This document shows positions 26,955 to 34,856 of a stretch of 64,000 bases of DNA, piece by piece. Every line of letters starts with the position of its first letter. The stretch's first letter is position 1. A model generated the notes under the pieces. The model did not search any database. It saw only the letters and a program-made list of their open reading frames with translations, and was not told the origin of the DNA. The translations under genes and the position numbers were made by a program. Source of the stretch: Whitmania pigra (lineage: Eukaryota; Annelida; Clitellata; Hirudinida; Haemopidae); contig JAJTWR010000431.1 of assembly GCA_021613335.1 (NCBI GenBank), positions 1,426,001-1,490,000 of the forward strand, given 5' to 3'.

Positions 26955-27833
26955 GTGGAAATTAGCTGCCCAAAATGTCGTTCCTTGTACCCGTTCGAGG
27001 AAAACAAAATCCCCGGCTCAGGGCTGCTCGTGAAATGCGAGAGCTGCGACAACGTTTTTCGAATTTGGAACTCGACGCAGAGCCCACAAGGAGCCATCTT
27101 GTCGAGCCCTGAGAAAGATCGACACTGGCTCATCGCTCGCACGAATGGCGAATCGCTCAAGTGCCGACAGCTCACGACGCTCCAACAGTGGATCATCGAA
27201 GGCAAGGTGAAACGCGAGGATCGTATCTCTGTTTCTGGCGAAACCTGGAAAACCCTGGGCAGCATCCCGGAGCTCGAGAAACTCTTCCAAATGCAAGACG
27301 ACGCGGCACTAGGCCGCACCATTCGGGAAAGTGGGGCAGTGATGAACCCGAGCGTGTCGGCACCGACACCAGCACCGACGCCTGAGATTCCCGTTGTCGC
27401 GGTTCTCCCGGGGATTCCGACCGCGACCGCAGCCGCCTCGGGTGCAGCGACCGCGACGGTTGCCGGCGGCAGTGAATGGGAAGACGTGGCCCGCGACATC
27501 CGAGAAAAAAAGCGCTCGCACCCTCCAGTGACGGCGGATTCCTCGGCGATACAACGGGCCATCGAGACCCCAGCGGTACCGGTCGTACCTCCGACGGAGC
27601 AGGCGTTCCCGCCGCCGACGCATCCCATGAGACAGACCCCATCCGGCTCTTGGGTGAAAGACGACATCCAAGTCGACAAGCAAACCGCGGTTATCAAAAA
27701 GCCACGACGCTCGCGCCGTGTATGGGCATTTTTGCTCTTCGTCGTTTTGGTCCTAAGTATCGCGATGGGGTATGCGTACTTCGCGACCCGCAGCGGTCAG
27801 CACTTTGAAATTTTTGGAAAACAGATTCCATGA
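26955..27833 (+). CDS. Zinc-ribbon and GYF-like domain membrane protein
   Basis: A 292-residue protein starting at GTG 26955 behind an AGGAGG site. Residues 1-40 are an MJ0042-type zinc ribbon with two CxxC knuckles (CPKC, CESC). Residues about 55-115 resemble a GYF_2 domain (WLIARTNGESLKCRQLTTLQQWI, then VSGETWKTLGSIPEL). An Ala/Pro/Thr-rich linker leads to a basic stretch (KKPRRSRR) and one transmembrane helix (WAFLLFVVLVLSIAMGYAYF) near the C-terminus. This architecture is frequent in myxobacteria; function unknown. Its stop overlaps the gatC start by four bases. Confidence 0.75.
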   Translation: MEISCPKCRSLYPFEENKIPGSGLLVKCESCDNVFRIWNSTQSPQGAILSSPEKDRHWLIARTNGESLKCRQLTTLQQWIIEGKVKREDRISVSGETWKTLGSIPELEKLFQMQDDAALGRTIRESGAVMNPSVSAPTPAPTPEIPVVAVLPGIPTATAAASGAATATVAGGSEWEDVARDIREKKRSHPPVTADSSAIQRAIETPAVPVVPPTEQAFPPPTHPMRQTPSGSWVKDDIQVDKQTAVIKKPRRSRRVWAFLLFVVLVLSIAMGYAYFATRSGQHFEIFGKQIP

Positions 27834-28108
27834 AGCTCACGCTGGATGAAGTTCGGGTCGTCGCCGAGCTCGCACAACTCGCCCTGACGCCCCAAGAGCT
27901 CGAACGGTTTACGACCGAACTCGGCGAAATCATCACTGCCGTCGAGGTTGTTGCCCAAGTGGAGGCAAGCCCAGAAGCGGGCGCACCCGCAAACTCTGAG
28001 AACCTGCGCGAAGATCGCGTCGGAGACATGCTATCGCCCAAGGAGGCGCTCGCAAATGCTCCGGCTCGCGAGGGTACGTATTTTGCCGTTCCGAAGGTTA
28101 TTTCGTGA
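27830..28108 (+). CDS. gatC: Asp/Glu-tRNA amidotransferase subunit C
   Basis: A 92-residue protein, normal GatC length. VRVVAELAQLALTPQELERF is the family N-terminal helix pair, and the end (LRxDxVxD... followed by NAPAREGTYFAVPKVI) is the conserved GatC C-terminus that wraps around GatA. ATGA overlap with the preceding zinc-ribbon gene and GTGA overlap with gatA indicate coupled translation. GatC stabilises GatA in the complex that amidates Glu-tRNA-Gln or Asp-tRNA-Asn. Confidence 0.93.
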   Translation: MKLTLDEVRVVAELAQLALTPQELERFTTELGEIITAVEVVAQVEASPEAGAPANSENLREDRVGDMLSPKEALANAPAREGTYFAVPKVIS

Positions 28109-29574
28109 GCGAACCCTGGAGTCTGACGGTCGAGGAGGCGGGGGAGCACTTCGCGAGCGGCACACTCAGCTCGCTGGAACTCACCAAGTCGTGCCTCGCG
28201 CGGCTGAACGAAGTGGAGCCGAAGCTGCGGGCTTTTTTGCTCGTCGACGAAGAGCACGCGTTGAGCGACGCCCAAGCTTCTGATGAACGTCGACGCTTCG
28301 GGAAGAGCCTCGGGCCCCTCGACGGCATACCAATAGCCCTCAAGGACAACTTGCTCACCGCGAACAGTCCCACGACGGCGGGGTCCAAGTACCTGAAGAA
28401 CTTTGTGCCGCTCGAAGACGCGGAGGTCACCAAAAGGCTGCGGGCGGCCGGTGTGGTGCTGGTCGGTAAGACGAACCTCGACGAATTCGGGATGGGCAGC
28501 TCTACCGAGAACAGCGGGTTCCACCCGACGCTCAACCCTTGGGACACGACGCGAATTCCCGGCGGTTCCAGCGGCGGCTCGGCGGCGGCCGTCGCGAGCG
28601 GTTCGGTGCTGCTCGCGTTCGGCTCTGACACCGGCGGCTCCATTCGGCAGCCGGCGGCGCTGACCGGCCTCGTGGGGGTGAAGCCCACCTACGGACGCGT
28701 TTCCCGGCGCGGTCTCGTAGCCTTCGCAAGTTCGCTCGACACCGTGGGGCCGCTCGCCCGCACTCCGCACGACGCAGCGCTCGCCCTGGCAGTGATTGCC
28801 GGACACGATCCGGGAGACTCCACCACCGCGAACGAGCCCGTGCCCGAGTACGCAAAACACCTGACGCCGGAAGTCGCGGGGCTGAACATCGGCATTCCGC
28901 GCGAATACTTTGGGCCGGGAGTGCAGCCGGAGATTGCGAGCCGGGTGCGCGACGCCGCCGATGCGCTCGCCAATTGGGGTGCCCAACTGCGCGAAGTCTC
29001 GCTGCCGAGCACTGACCATGCGCTCGCCGCCTACTACCTCGTGGCCGCGAGCGAGGCGTCGTCGAATCTCGCCCGCTACGACGGCGTGCGCTACGGCCAC
29101 CGCGCCAGCGGCGACGTGCGTTGGCGCGAACTTGCGGCGCGCTCCCGCGCCGAAGGCTTCGGCGACGAAGTGAAGCGCCGGGTGATGCTGGGCACGTTCG
29201 CGCTCTCCCACGGCTACTACGAGGCGTTCTACTTGAAGGCGCAAGCTGCTCGAAAGAAGGTGCGCGGCGAATTCGAGGCGCTGTTCGCGGGCGGACTCGA
29301 CGTAGTGCTCGCCCCGACGTCGCCGGTGAGCGCCTGGAAGGTGGGCGAGAAAATCGACGACCCGCTCGCCATGTACGCCATGGACGCGCTCACCGTACCG
29401 GTGAGCTTGGCGGGGCTGCCGGGCATTTCGGTGCCGCTCCCAGAATCGAAGGACGGCCTGCCGATTGGGCTTCAGCTCATCGGGCCGCACTTCGAGGAGC
29501 AACGGCTCCTGTCGGTGGCGCATGCGCTCTTGTCGCGCCGAGGCGTGAAGTGGCGCTTCCCGAAGGTCGTCTAG
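28105..29574 (+). CDS. gatA: Asp/Glu-tRNA amidotransferase subunit A
   Basis: A 489-residue amidase-signature enzyme that hydrolyses glutamine and channels ammonia to GatB. The Ser-cisSer-Lys triad is visible: Lys in IALKDNLLT, cis-Ser in PGGSSGGSAAAVASG and nucleophile in GSDTGGSIRQPAALTG. The Gly/Ser-rich loop and VGVKPTYGRVSRRG match GatA rather than other amidases. Start is GTG 28105, overlapping the gatC stop. gatB is encoded convergently at 30866-32302 instead of following gatA. Confidence 0.96.
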   Translation: MSEPWSLTVEEAGEHFASGTLSSLELTKSCLARLNEVEPKLRAFLLVDEEHALSDAQASDERRRFGKSLGPLDGIPIALKDNLLTANSPTTAGSKYLKNFVPLEDAEVTKRLRAAGVVLVGKTNLDEFGMGSSTENSGFHPTLNPWDTTRIPGGSSGGSAAAVASGSVLLAFGSDTGGSIRQPAALTGLVGVKPTYGRVSRRGLVAFASSLDTVGPLARTPHDAALALAVIAGHDPGDSTTANEPVPEYAKHLTPEVAGLNIGIPREYFGPGVQPEIASRVRDAADALANWGAQLREVSLPSTDHALAAYYLVAASEASSNLARYDGVRYGHRASGDVRWRELAARSRAEGFGDEVKRRVMLGTFALSHGYYEAFYLKAQAARKKVRGEFEALFAGGLDVVLAPTSPVSAWKVGEKIDDPLAMYAMDALTVPVSLAGLPGISVPLPESKDGLPIGLQLIGPHFEEQRLLSVAHALLSRRGVKWRFPKVV

Positions 29575-29577
29575 CGT

Positions 29578-29652
29578 CTAGCCGCGGGCGACAAGAAACG
29601 CGCCAGCCGATGCGGCGAGAGCTGCGAGGAGCGCGTAGGGCAGATAGCTCAT
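29578..29652 (-). CDS. Possible 24-residue membrane micro-protein coupled to the CLC gene
   Basis: ATG at 29652 overlaps the stop of the CLC gene by four bases (ATGA). The frame encodes 24 residues, MSYLPYALLAALAASAGAFL plus VARG, one hydrophobic helix ending in Arg-Gly, and stops at 29578, four bases from the convergent gatA stop. The overlap type is the same as between genuine operon genes here. Length is too short to judge coding potential; it may be chance. Confidence 0.3.
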   Translation of the reverse strand: MSYLPYALLAALAASAGAFLVARG

Positions 29653-30860
29653 GGCGGTGGCTCGTGGGCGGTGCGTTGGGCGGTGTAGATGCTGCGCTCG
29701 CCACTCGCCGCATAGGCGAGCACCGCGACGATGGCGATGTGCGGGAGCACCTGCGCACCGAAGAGTTCCCCGGCCATGATGGAGAGTGCGAGGGGTGTCT
29801 TCGCGGCGGTCGCGAAAACGCCGCTGAGGCCGACGGCCACAGCGAGTTCCAGTGGAAGGCCGAGCGGCACCGCGAGGAGGTTGCCGAGGGCAGCGCCGAT
29901 GAAGAAGAGCGGCGTCACTTCGCCGCCGAGGAAGCCGGCGCCGAGGGTGACGGCGGTGAAGACGAGCTTCCAGGCGAAGGCGCTCGCCGGGAGCGAGGGG
30001 TCAGTGAAGGCGCGGACGATGGTGGGGACGCCGAGTCCCAAATAGTCGCTCGTGCCGCTCAATTGCCAGAGTCCGACGACAACCGAGCCAAACACAAACA
30101 TCCGGATGGGCAATCGGGGAAAGCGCAAGAGGCCAAAGCGCTTCAAGGTGTGGGTGAACTCGATGAAGACCGCTGCGACCAATGCTACGGCCGCAGCGAA
30201 GAGGACCCACTTGCCGAGGACGAGCGGCGTTAACTCCAGCGGCGGCGGGTGCGGAAATGGCGTGTGGACGATGCCGAGGCGCCGAACCAGCGCGTCGCCA
30301 GTGAGTGAGGCGAGCAGCGCGGGGAGGAGCGCCCGGTATTCCACGCGGCCGCGCACCACGAATTCGAGGCCGAAGATGGTGCCAGCGATGGGGGTGCCGA
30401 AGACTGCGCCGAAGCCTCCGGCGGCGCCGGTCGCGAGGAGGATGCGGCGGGTAGCCGGGTCGAGGCGCAGGCGGTGCGAGAGCCAGTCGCTGAGGCTCGC
30501 GCCCATTTGCACGGCGGTGCCTTCGCGCCCGGCGCTGCCCCCGAACAGGTGGGTGAGCACAGTGCCCGCGAGCACCATCGGCGCCATGCGCAAGGGGAGT
30601 TCCGGGCCGCCCTCGACGATGGTGTCGATGACGAGGTTGTGGCCGCCGCTGATGGTGCTGCCAAAGCGCTCGTAGAGGTAGCCGATAATCAGCCCGGCGA
30701 GCGGCAGCGCGTACACCAGCGACTCGTGGCCGGTGCGGTAGTCAGTGGCGCGCTCCAAAAGGAAGAGGAACGCAGCCGTCGCGGCGCCTGCGAGGAGGCC
30801 GACGACCATGCCGAGAGCTGACCAGCGGAGCAACGTGAGTATGTGCCGCCGCAGCCGCAC
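29649..30860 (-). CDS. CLC-family anion channel/antiporter, fluoride-type motifs
   Basis: A 403-residue CLC protein without cytoplasmic CBS domains. The gating glutamate lies in GSAGREGTAVQMGAS (residue 113). The pore loop normally reading GSGIP is replaced by SGGHNLVIDTI, and the first motif reads GREGT rather than GREGP; this pairing is typical of the CLC-F (fluoride/proton antiporter) clade rather than chloride CLCs. GGFGAVFGTPIAG and GGEVTPLFFIG are the remaining pore motifs. Start is GTG 30860, five bases after gatB, so it is probably co-transcribed with gatB. No fluoride riboswitch is possible in that gap. Confidence 0.82.
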   Translation of the reverse strand: MRLRRHILTLLRWSALGMVVGLLAGAATAAFLFLLERATDYRTGHESLVYALPLAGLIIGYLYERFGSTISGGHNLVIDTIVEGGPELPLRMAPMVLAGTVLTHLFGGSAGREGTAVQMGASLSDWLSHRLRLDPATRRILLATGAAGGFGAVFGTPIAGTIFGLEFVVRGRVEYRALLPALLASLTGDALVRRLGIVHTPFPHPPPLELTPLVLGKWVLFAAAVALVAAVFIEFTHTLKRFGLLRFPRLPIRMFVFGSVVVGLWQLSGTSDYLGLGVPTIVRAFTDPSLPASAFAWKLVFTAVTLGAGFLGGEVTPLFFIGAALGNLLAVPLGLPLELAVAVGLSGVFATAAKTPLALSIMAGELFGAQVLPHIAIVAVLAYAASGERSIYTAQRTAHEPPP

Positions 30861-30865
30861 GAATG

Positions 30866-32302
30866 TCAGCTCGGCTTGTTGAGGCGTTCGGTGAGGAGTT
30901 CGGAGAGCTCGCGGGGGTTGGCCTTTCCGCGCAGCGACTTCATGGCGAGGCCCACGAAATAGCCGAGTACCTTGGTCTGGCCGCGGCGGTAGGCGGCGAC
31001 GTTGTTGGGCTCGGCGGCGAGGATGGCTTCGATGGTTTCGACAACCTCATCTTGCCCCGCGCGGGCGCCGAGCGCCGTCGAGGAAATCGCTGCCCGGGGC
31101 ATCAGGTCTTTCGACGCGACGAGCGGAAGGAGCGCACGGACGGCAGAGGTCGGGATGAGACCTTCGTCGAGGACGCTGGCGAGGTCTGCCACTTGGGCAG
31201 GGGTAAACGGCGGCGAGGCGAAGGAGCCCTTCTGCGCTTCGAGAAAGCGGGCGATGTCTCCCAAAATGAGGTGCGCAGTGCGCTTCGGCGCGGCACCGGC
31301 GGCGACGCAGGCTTCAAAAAAGGCGCAGGTCGGCGGCTCACCGATGATTGCCCGTGCTTCCGGCTCTTGCAGCCCGAAAGCCGACAGGTAGCGGGCGAGT
31401 CGCGCGGCCGGCAGCTCCGGCATGTTGGCGCGCTCGGCCTCAACCAGCGCGGGCGAGACCACGAGCGGCGGCAGGTCTGGGTCGGGGAAGTAGCGGTAGT
31501 CCTTCGACTCTTCCTTGCCGCGCATGCCCCGCGTCACCTTTTTCTTGGAGTCGAAGAGCCGCGTCTCTTGGACGATGGTGCCGCCGGATTCGAGGACATC
31601 GACCTGGCGAGCAATTTCAAAGTCGATGGCCTCCCTCAGGAAGCGGAAGGAGTTCAAGTTCTTGAGTTCGCAGCGGGTGCCGAGGGTTTTGCTGTTGCGG
31701 CGGCTCACCGACACGTTGGCGTCGCAGCGGAAGGTGCCTTCTTCGAGGTTCCCGTCGTTGACGCCGAGGGCCACCAGGATGTCGCGGAGCGACTTGAGGC
31801 AGCTCAGCGCGTCGGCGGAGCTGTGAATCGCGGGCTCGGAAACAATTTCGAGGAGCGGTGCCCCGGCGCGGTTCAAGTCGACGAGCGTGAACTCTGCTTC
31901 GAGCTCGTGGTTGGAGCGACCGGCGTCTTCTTCGATGTGGATGCGCCGGAGCGGGACGGGCGTGCCACCGGGGAGGGGAATTTCTCCACCCTCGCAGATG
32001 GGCTCCTCAAACTGGGTGATTTGGTAGCCCTTGGGCAAATCCGGGTAGGTGTAGTGCTTGCGGGCAAAGACGCTCGTTTCACGGATGCGGCAGCCGAGCG
32101 CGAGGCCAGCCCGCACGGCGAGAGAGACCGCGCGGCGGTTCAACACCGGCAACGTTCCGGGCATGCCGAGGCAGACCGGGGTCGTCTGCGCATTGGGCTC
32201 GCCCCCGAAGTTGTTGGCGGCCGGGGAGAAGAGCTTCGTGTCGGTCGTGAGCTGCGCGTGGACTTCGAGGCCGATAGTAGGGAAATAGTCAGAGCTGTTC
32301 AC
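30866..32302 (-). CDS. gatB: Asp/Glu-tRNA amidotransferase subunit B
   Basis: The GTG at 32302 gives 478 residues, the usual GatB length; the frame is open to a TTG at 32392. The first domain starts FPTIGLEVHAQLTTDTKLFSP and holds the kinase-like site that activates Glu-tRNA (HYTYPDLPKGYQITQFEEPI, HIEEDAGRSNH, LVDLNRAGAPLLEIVSEP). The tail is a YqeY/helical domain (DLASVLDEGLIPTSAVRALL) that contacts tRNA. With GatA and GatC from 27830-29574 it forms GatCAB. Gene order is unusual: gatB faces gatCA and leads into a CLC gene. Confidence 0.95.
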   Translation of the reverse strand: MNSSDYFPTIGLEVHAQLTTDTKLFSPAANNFGGEPNAQTTPVCLGMPGTLPVLNRRAVSLAVRAGLALGCRIRETSVFARKHYTYPDLPKGYQITQFEEPICEGGEIPLPGGTPVPLRRIHIEEDAGRSNHELEAEFTLVDLNRAGAPLLEIVSEPAIHSSADALSCLKSLRDILVALGVNDGNLEEGTFRCDANVSVSRRNSKTLGTRCELKNLNSFRFLREAIDFEIARQVDVLESGGTIVQETRLFDSKKKVTRGMRGKEESKDYRYFPDPDLPPLVVSPALVEAERANMPELPAARLARYLSAFGLQEPEARAIIGEPPTCAFFEACVAAGAAPKRTAHLILGDIARFLEAQKGSFASPPFTPAQVADLASVLDEGLIPTSAVRALLPLVASKDLMPRAAISSTALGARAGQDEVVETIEAILAAEPNNVAAYRRGQTKVLGYFVGLAMKSLRGKANPRELSELLTERLNKPS

Positions 32303-32607
32303 GTCTGCAGCTTCTACAGCAACTCCCCAGCGCTTCCCAGAGGAGCGGGCATGGACGGCTTCGGTGAGGAGGCTCTTGCGACAGGCGCACAAGGTTGTGC
32401 TATTGGTCGCGCATGCTTCTTCACGATGTGGTGGTGCCGAGCGCTAGCGGAGTTCAGAGCTATGAGGTCGTCGCGGTGGTGAATCACCGAGGTGGTCTTT
32501 GGCAAGGAACCCAGCCCGAGTAGTGCAGGCAGCATCGTCGAGAGCATTCCAGCCATTTTCGTACAATGTCGTGTTCCGCTGCGTGCGCTGCGCGTAGGGA
32601 GGGACTG
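32303..32607. promoter_or_regulatory. Divergent gatB / trpE control region
   Basis: 305 bp between the two chosen start codons. It contains a mini-ORF with three Trp codons (32426-32482), a 5-bp hairpin CGGTG-GTGAAT-CACCG (32474-32489) overlapping that ORF's end, a TACAAT hexamer (32562-32567) usable as a -10 for trpE but with no good -35, and a GGGAGGG site (32597-32603). No terminator with a U-run was found. Confidence 0.5.
32426..32482 (+). promoter_or_regulatory. Candidate trp leader peptide (18 codons, three Trp)
   Basis: ATG at 32426 opens an 18-codon frame, MWWCRALAEFRAMRSSRW, ending in TGA at 32480-32482. Trp codons occupy positions 2, 3 and 18. It lies 126 bp before the trpE start. 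A small hairpin overlaps the final Trp and stop codons. Trp-rich leaders before trpE control attenuation in many bacteria. Against this reading: no Shine-Dalgarno sequence in front and no downstream U-tract terminator. Confidence 0.4.
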
Positions 32608-34260
32608 TTGAGCACACCATCGATGAATGCCCGTGAGTTTGCCCGCCTGTATCGTCGCGGGTCCTGCATCCCCATCAAAGTCGACATCGACTGCGATACC
32701 GAGACGCCGGTCTCGGCCTACCTCAAGCTCTCGCGCGGGGCGACCCACGCCTTCTTGTTTGAGTCGGTGGAGGGCGGCGAGCGCTTCGGGCGCTGGTCCT
32801 TCCTGGGCGCACATCCACGGCGGGTGCTCGACACCCAGAGCGGCGAAGAAGCCTTGAAGTGGGTCGAAGAAACGCTGGAGACCTACCAGGCGACGCAGTT
32901 TCCAGACTTCCCTCGCTTCACCGGCGGGCTCGTCGGTTACTTCGGCTACGACGTGGTGAGCGCCTTCGAGCCGAGCGTCCTTTTGCGGGGGCCGAAGGAA
33001 TACGACTTCGACGGAAGCGTGTTGATGGACTTCGACACTGTCGTGGCCTTCGACAACCTGCGCCACATTGCTTCCATCATCACCCAGGCGCGCTACGAGC
33101 CGGAGGTCGACGCCGCGCAGGCGTACAGCAAGGCCTGCGTTCGCCTTGAGCAAGTGCGCAAGACGCTCGCCCGCCCGCTGAGCGACGTGCGCGGGAAGCC
33201 GGTGCTGCGCCCGGCACAACTGAAGGCGCGCACCACCCAGGCGGACTTCGAGGCGTCGGTGAGCCGTGCGCGGGAGCACATCTGCGCTGGCGAGTGCCAG
33301 CAGATTGTCGTCTCGCAGCGCTTCGACGCCGATGTGGATGTTGCGCCCTTTGAGGTCTACCGGGCGCTGCGGCGCATCAACCCGTCGCCGTATTTGTTCT
33401 TCGTTCAGTGCGGAGAGCGCGCGCTCGCCGGAAGTTCGCCGGAAACCCTCGTGCGCCTCGACCGCGGCGACGTCATCCTCCGCCCCATCGCTGGAACCCG
33501 GCCGCGCGGAGCTACTCCGGAGCTCGACGCGGACTTGGCGGAGGAGCTGCTCGCCGATGTGAAGGAGAACGCGGAGCACGTGATGCTCGTCGACTTGGGC
33601 CGCAACGACGTAGGCCGAGTCGCGGAAATCGGCAGCGTCCGCCTCGAAGCGTATCGGGTCATCGAAAAGTATTCGCACGTGCAGCACATGGTCTCGCAAG
33701 TGCGGGGCCGACTCGCGCCAGGGTTCGGTGCGTTGGATGTACTGCGGGCCACGTTCCCGGCAGGGACAGTCACCGGCTCCCCCAAGGTACGGGCGATGCA
33801 GCTCATCGACGAACTTGAACCCGCGCGCCGTGGCCCCTACGCCGGGTGTGTCGGGTACTTCGACTTGAGCGGTGACATGGAGATGGCCATCGCCATTCGC
33901 ACCCTCTTCCAGAGCGGCAAACGCCTGTCGGTGCAGGCGGGCGCGGGCGTGGTGTACGACTCCCAGCCAGAGGCTGAGTACCAAGAGACGCTCGCGAAGG
34001 CGCGAGCGGTGTTCGCGGCCGTCGAGGAAGCGCAGCGCCGGACGCTCGCCCTTCGCGAAGAAACGAAGCCAGCTCCGGCGGCGAAGAAGCCTGCTCGTCG
34101 CGCGGCGAAGCCAGTCAAGCCAGCGCCGCGCAAGGTAAAGAAGCGAGTGCTTCCCGTCGCGAAAAAGTCTGCGCGGCGAGTGGCGAAGCGCGCGGCGGTC
34201 CGCGTGCCCAAGAAACGCGCGCCACAGCGCACAGCGAAACGTCGAGGAGCACGGCGATGA
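32608..34260 (+). CDS. trpE: Anthranilate synthase component I with lysine-rich C-terminal tail
   Basis: About 550 residues from a TTG at 32608 preceded by GGGAGGG; an ATG at 32623 is the alternative, and the frame is open from 32566. It makes anthranilate from chorismate with ammonia from TrpG. The Trp-feedback motif appears as LFESVEGGERFGRWSFLG; the chorismate site includes PSPYLFFVQCG, GSSPETLVRL, RPIAGTRPRG and ENAEHVMLVDLGRNDVGRV. After the normal end (about residue 480) comes a tail of roughly 65 residues rich in Lys, Arg, Ala and Pro, for example AAKKPARRAAKPVKPAPRK, unusual for TrpE. The stop overlaps the trpG start by four bases. Confidence 0.94.
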   Translation: MSTPSMNAREFARLYRRGSCIPIKVDIDCDTETPVSAYLKLSRGATHAFLFESVEGGERFGRWSFLGAHPRRVLDTQSGEEALKWVEETLETYQATQFPDFPRFTGGLVGYFGYDVVSAFEPSVLLRGPKEYDFDGSVLMDFDTVVAFDNLRHIASIITQARYEPEVDAAQAYSKACVRLEQVRKTLARPLSDVRGKPVLRPAQLKARTTQADFEASVSRAREHICAGECQQIVVSQRFDADVDVAPFEVYRALRRINPSPYLFFVQCGERALAGSSPETLVRLDRGDVILRPIAGTRPRGATPELDADLAEELLADVKENAEHVMLVDLGRNDVGRVAEIGSVRLEAYRVIEKYSHVQHMVSQVRGRLAPGFGALDVLRATFPAGTVTGSPKVRAMQLIDELEPARRGPYAGCVGYFDLSGDMEMAIAIRTLFQSGKRLSVQAGAGVVYDSQPEAEYQETLAKARAVFAAVEEAQRRTLALREETKPAPAAKKPARRAAKPVKPAPRKVKKRVLPVAKKSARRVAKRAAVRVPKKRAPQRTAKRRGARR

Positions 34261-34856
34261 GGCCGCGGGTACTGGTCGTCGATAACTACGACTCTTTCAC
34301 CTACAACCTCGTGCAGTACCTGGGGCAGTTGGGCGCCCAAGTAGAGGTGTTCCGCAACGACGCGATAGACGTGTCGGGCATAGCCGACCGCAACCCCGAC
34401 GGCATCGTCCTCTCGCCGGGTCCAGGCGCGCCCAAGAGTTCGGGCGTGAGCATGGAGGTCGCGCGCGAGCAGCCGGGCGGCTGCCCTATTCTCGGGATTT
34501 GCCTCGGGCACCAAATCATCGGTGAGGTGTTCGGCGGCAAGGTCGTGCGCAACGACGCCATTCTTCATGGAAAGGCGAGTTCGGTGTTTCATCGCGACGA
34601 AGGACTCTTCGCGGGGCTCCCGATTCCCTTCCCGGCCGGGCGTTACCACTCGCTCGTCGTTGAGCGGGAGTCGAAACCCGAGTGCCTGGAAGAGACTGCT
34701 TGGACCAAGCAGGGCGAAATCATGGGGCTGCGCCATCGCTCGCTGCCCATCGAAGGCGTGCAGTTTCATCCGGAGTCGGTCCTGACGCCGGATGGCACGG
34801 TGCTGCTGCGCAATTGGCTGAGTCGGCTCCGTGCGAATTCCGGGAGGCGCGGGTGA
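34257..34856 (+). CDS. trpG: Anthranilate synthase glutamine amidotransferase component II
   Basis: A 199-residue class I glutamine amidotransferase. N-terminal VVDNYDSFTYNLVQYL is typical of TrpG/PabA. Oxyanion strand LSPGPGAPKSSG, catalytic Cys in ILGICLGHQIIGE and the His-Glu pair in GVQFHPESVLTPDG are all intact. It supplies ammonia to TrpE. ATGA overlap with trpE and GTGA overlap with trpD. No separate pabA is seen, so it may also serve folate synthesis (inference). Confidence 0.95.
   Translation: MRPRVLVVDNYDSFTYNLVQYLGQLGAQVEVFRNDAIDVSGIADRNPDGIVLSPGPGAPKSSGVSMEVAREQPGGCPILGICLGHQIIGEVFGGKVVRNDAILHGKASSVFHRDEGLFAGLPIPFPAGRYHSLVVERESKPECLEETAWTKQGEIMGLRHRSLPIEGVQFHPESVLTPDGTVLLRNWLSRLRANSGRRG

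Noticed and set aside
27694..29523. 609-codon minus-strand frame opposite gatC/gatA
   Set aside because: Antisense shadow; His/Arg-rich, no homology pattern.
30863..32425. Plus-strand frame opposite gatB
   Set aside because: Shadow of gatB. Only its last 18 codons (32426-32482), outside gatB, were kept as a leader candidate.
32314..33984. 556-codon minus-strand frame opposite trpE
   Set aside because: Shadow of trpE without motifs.
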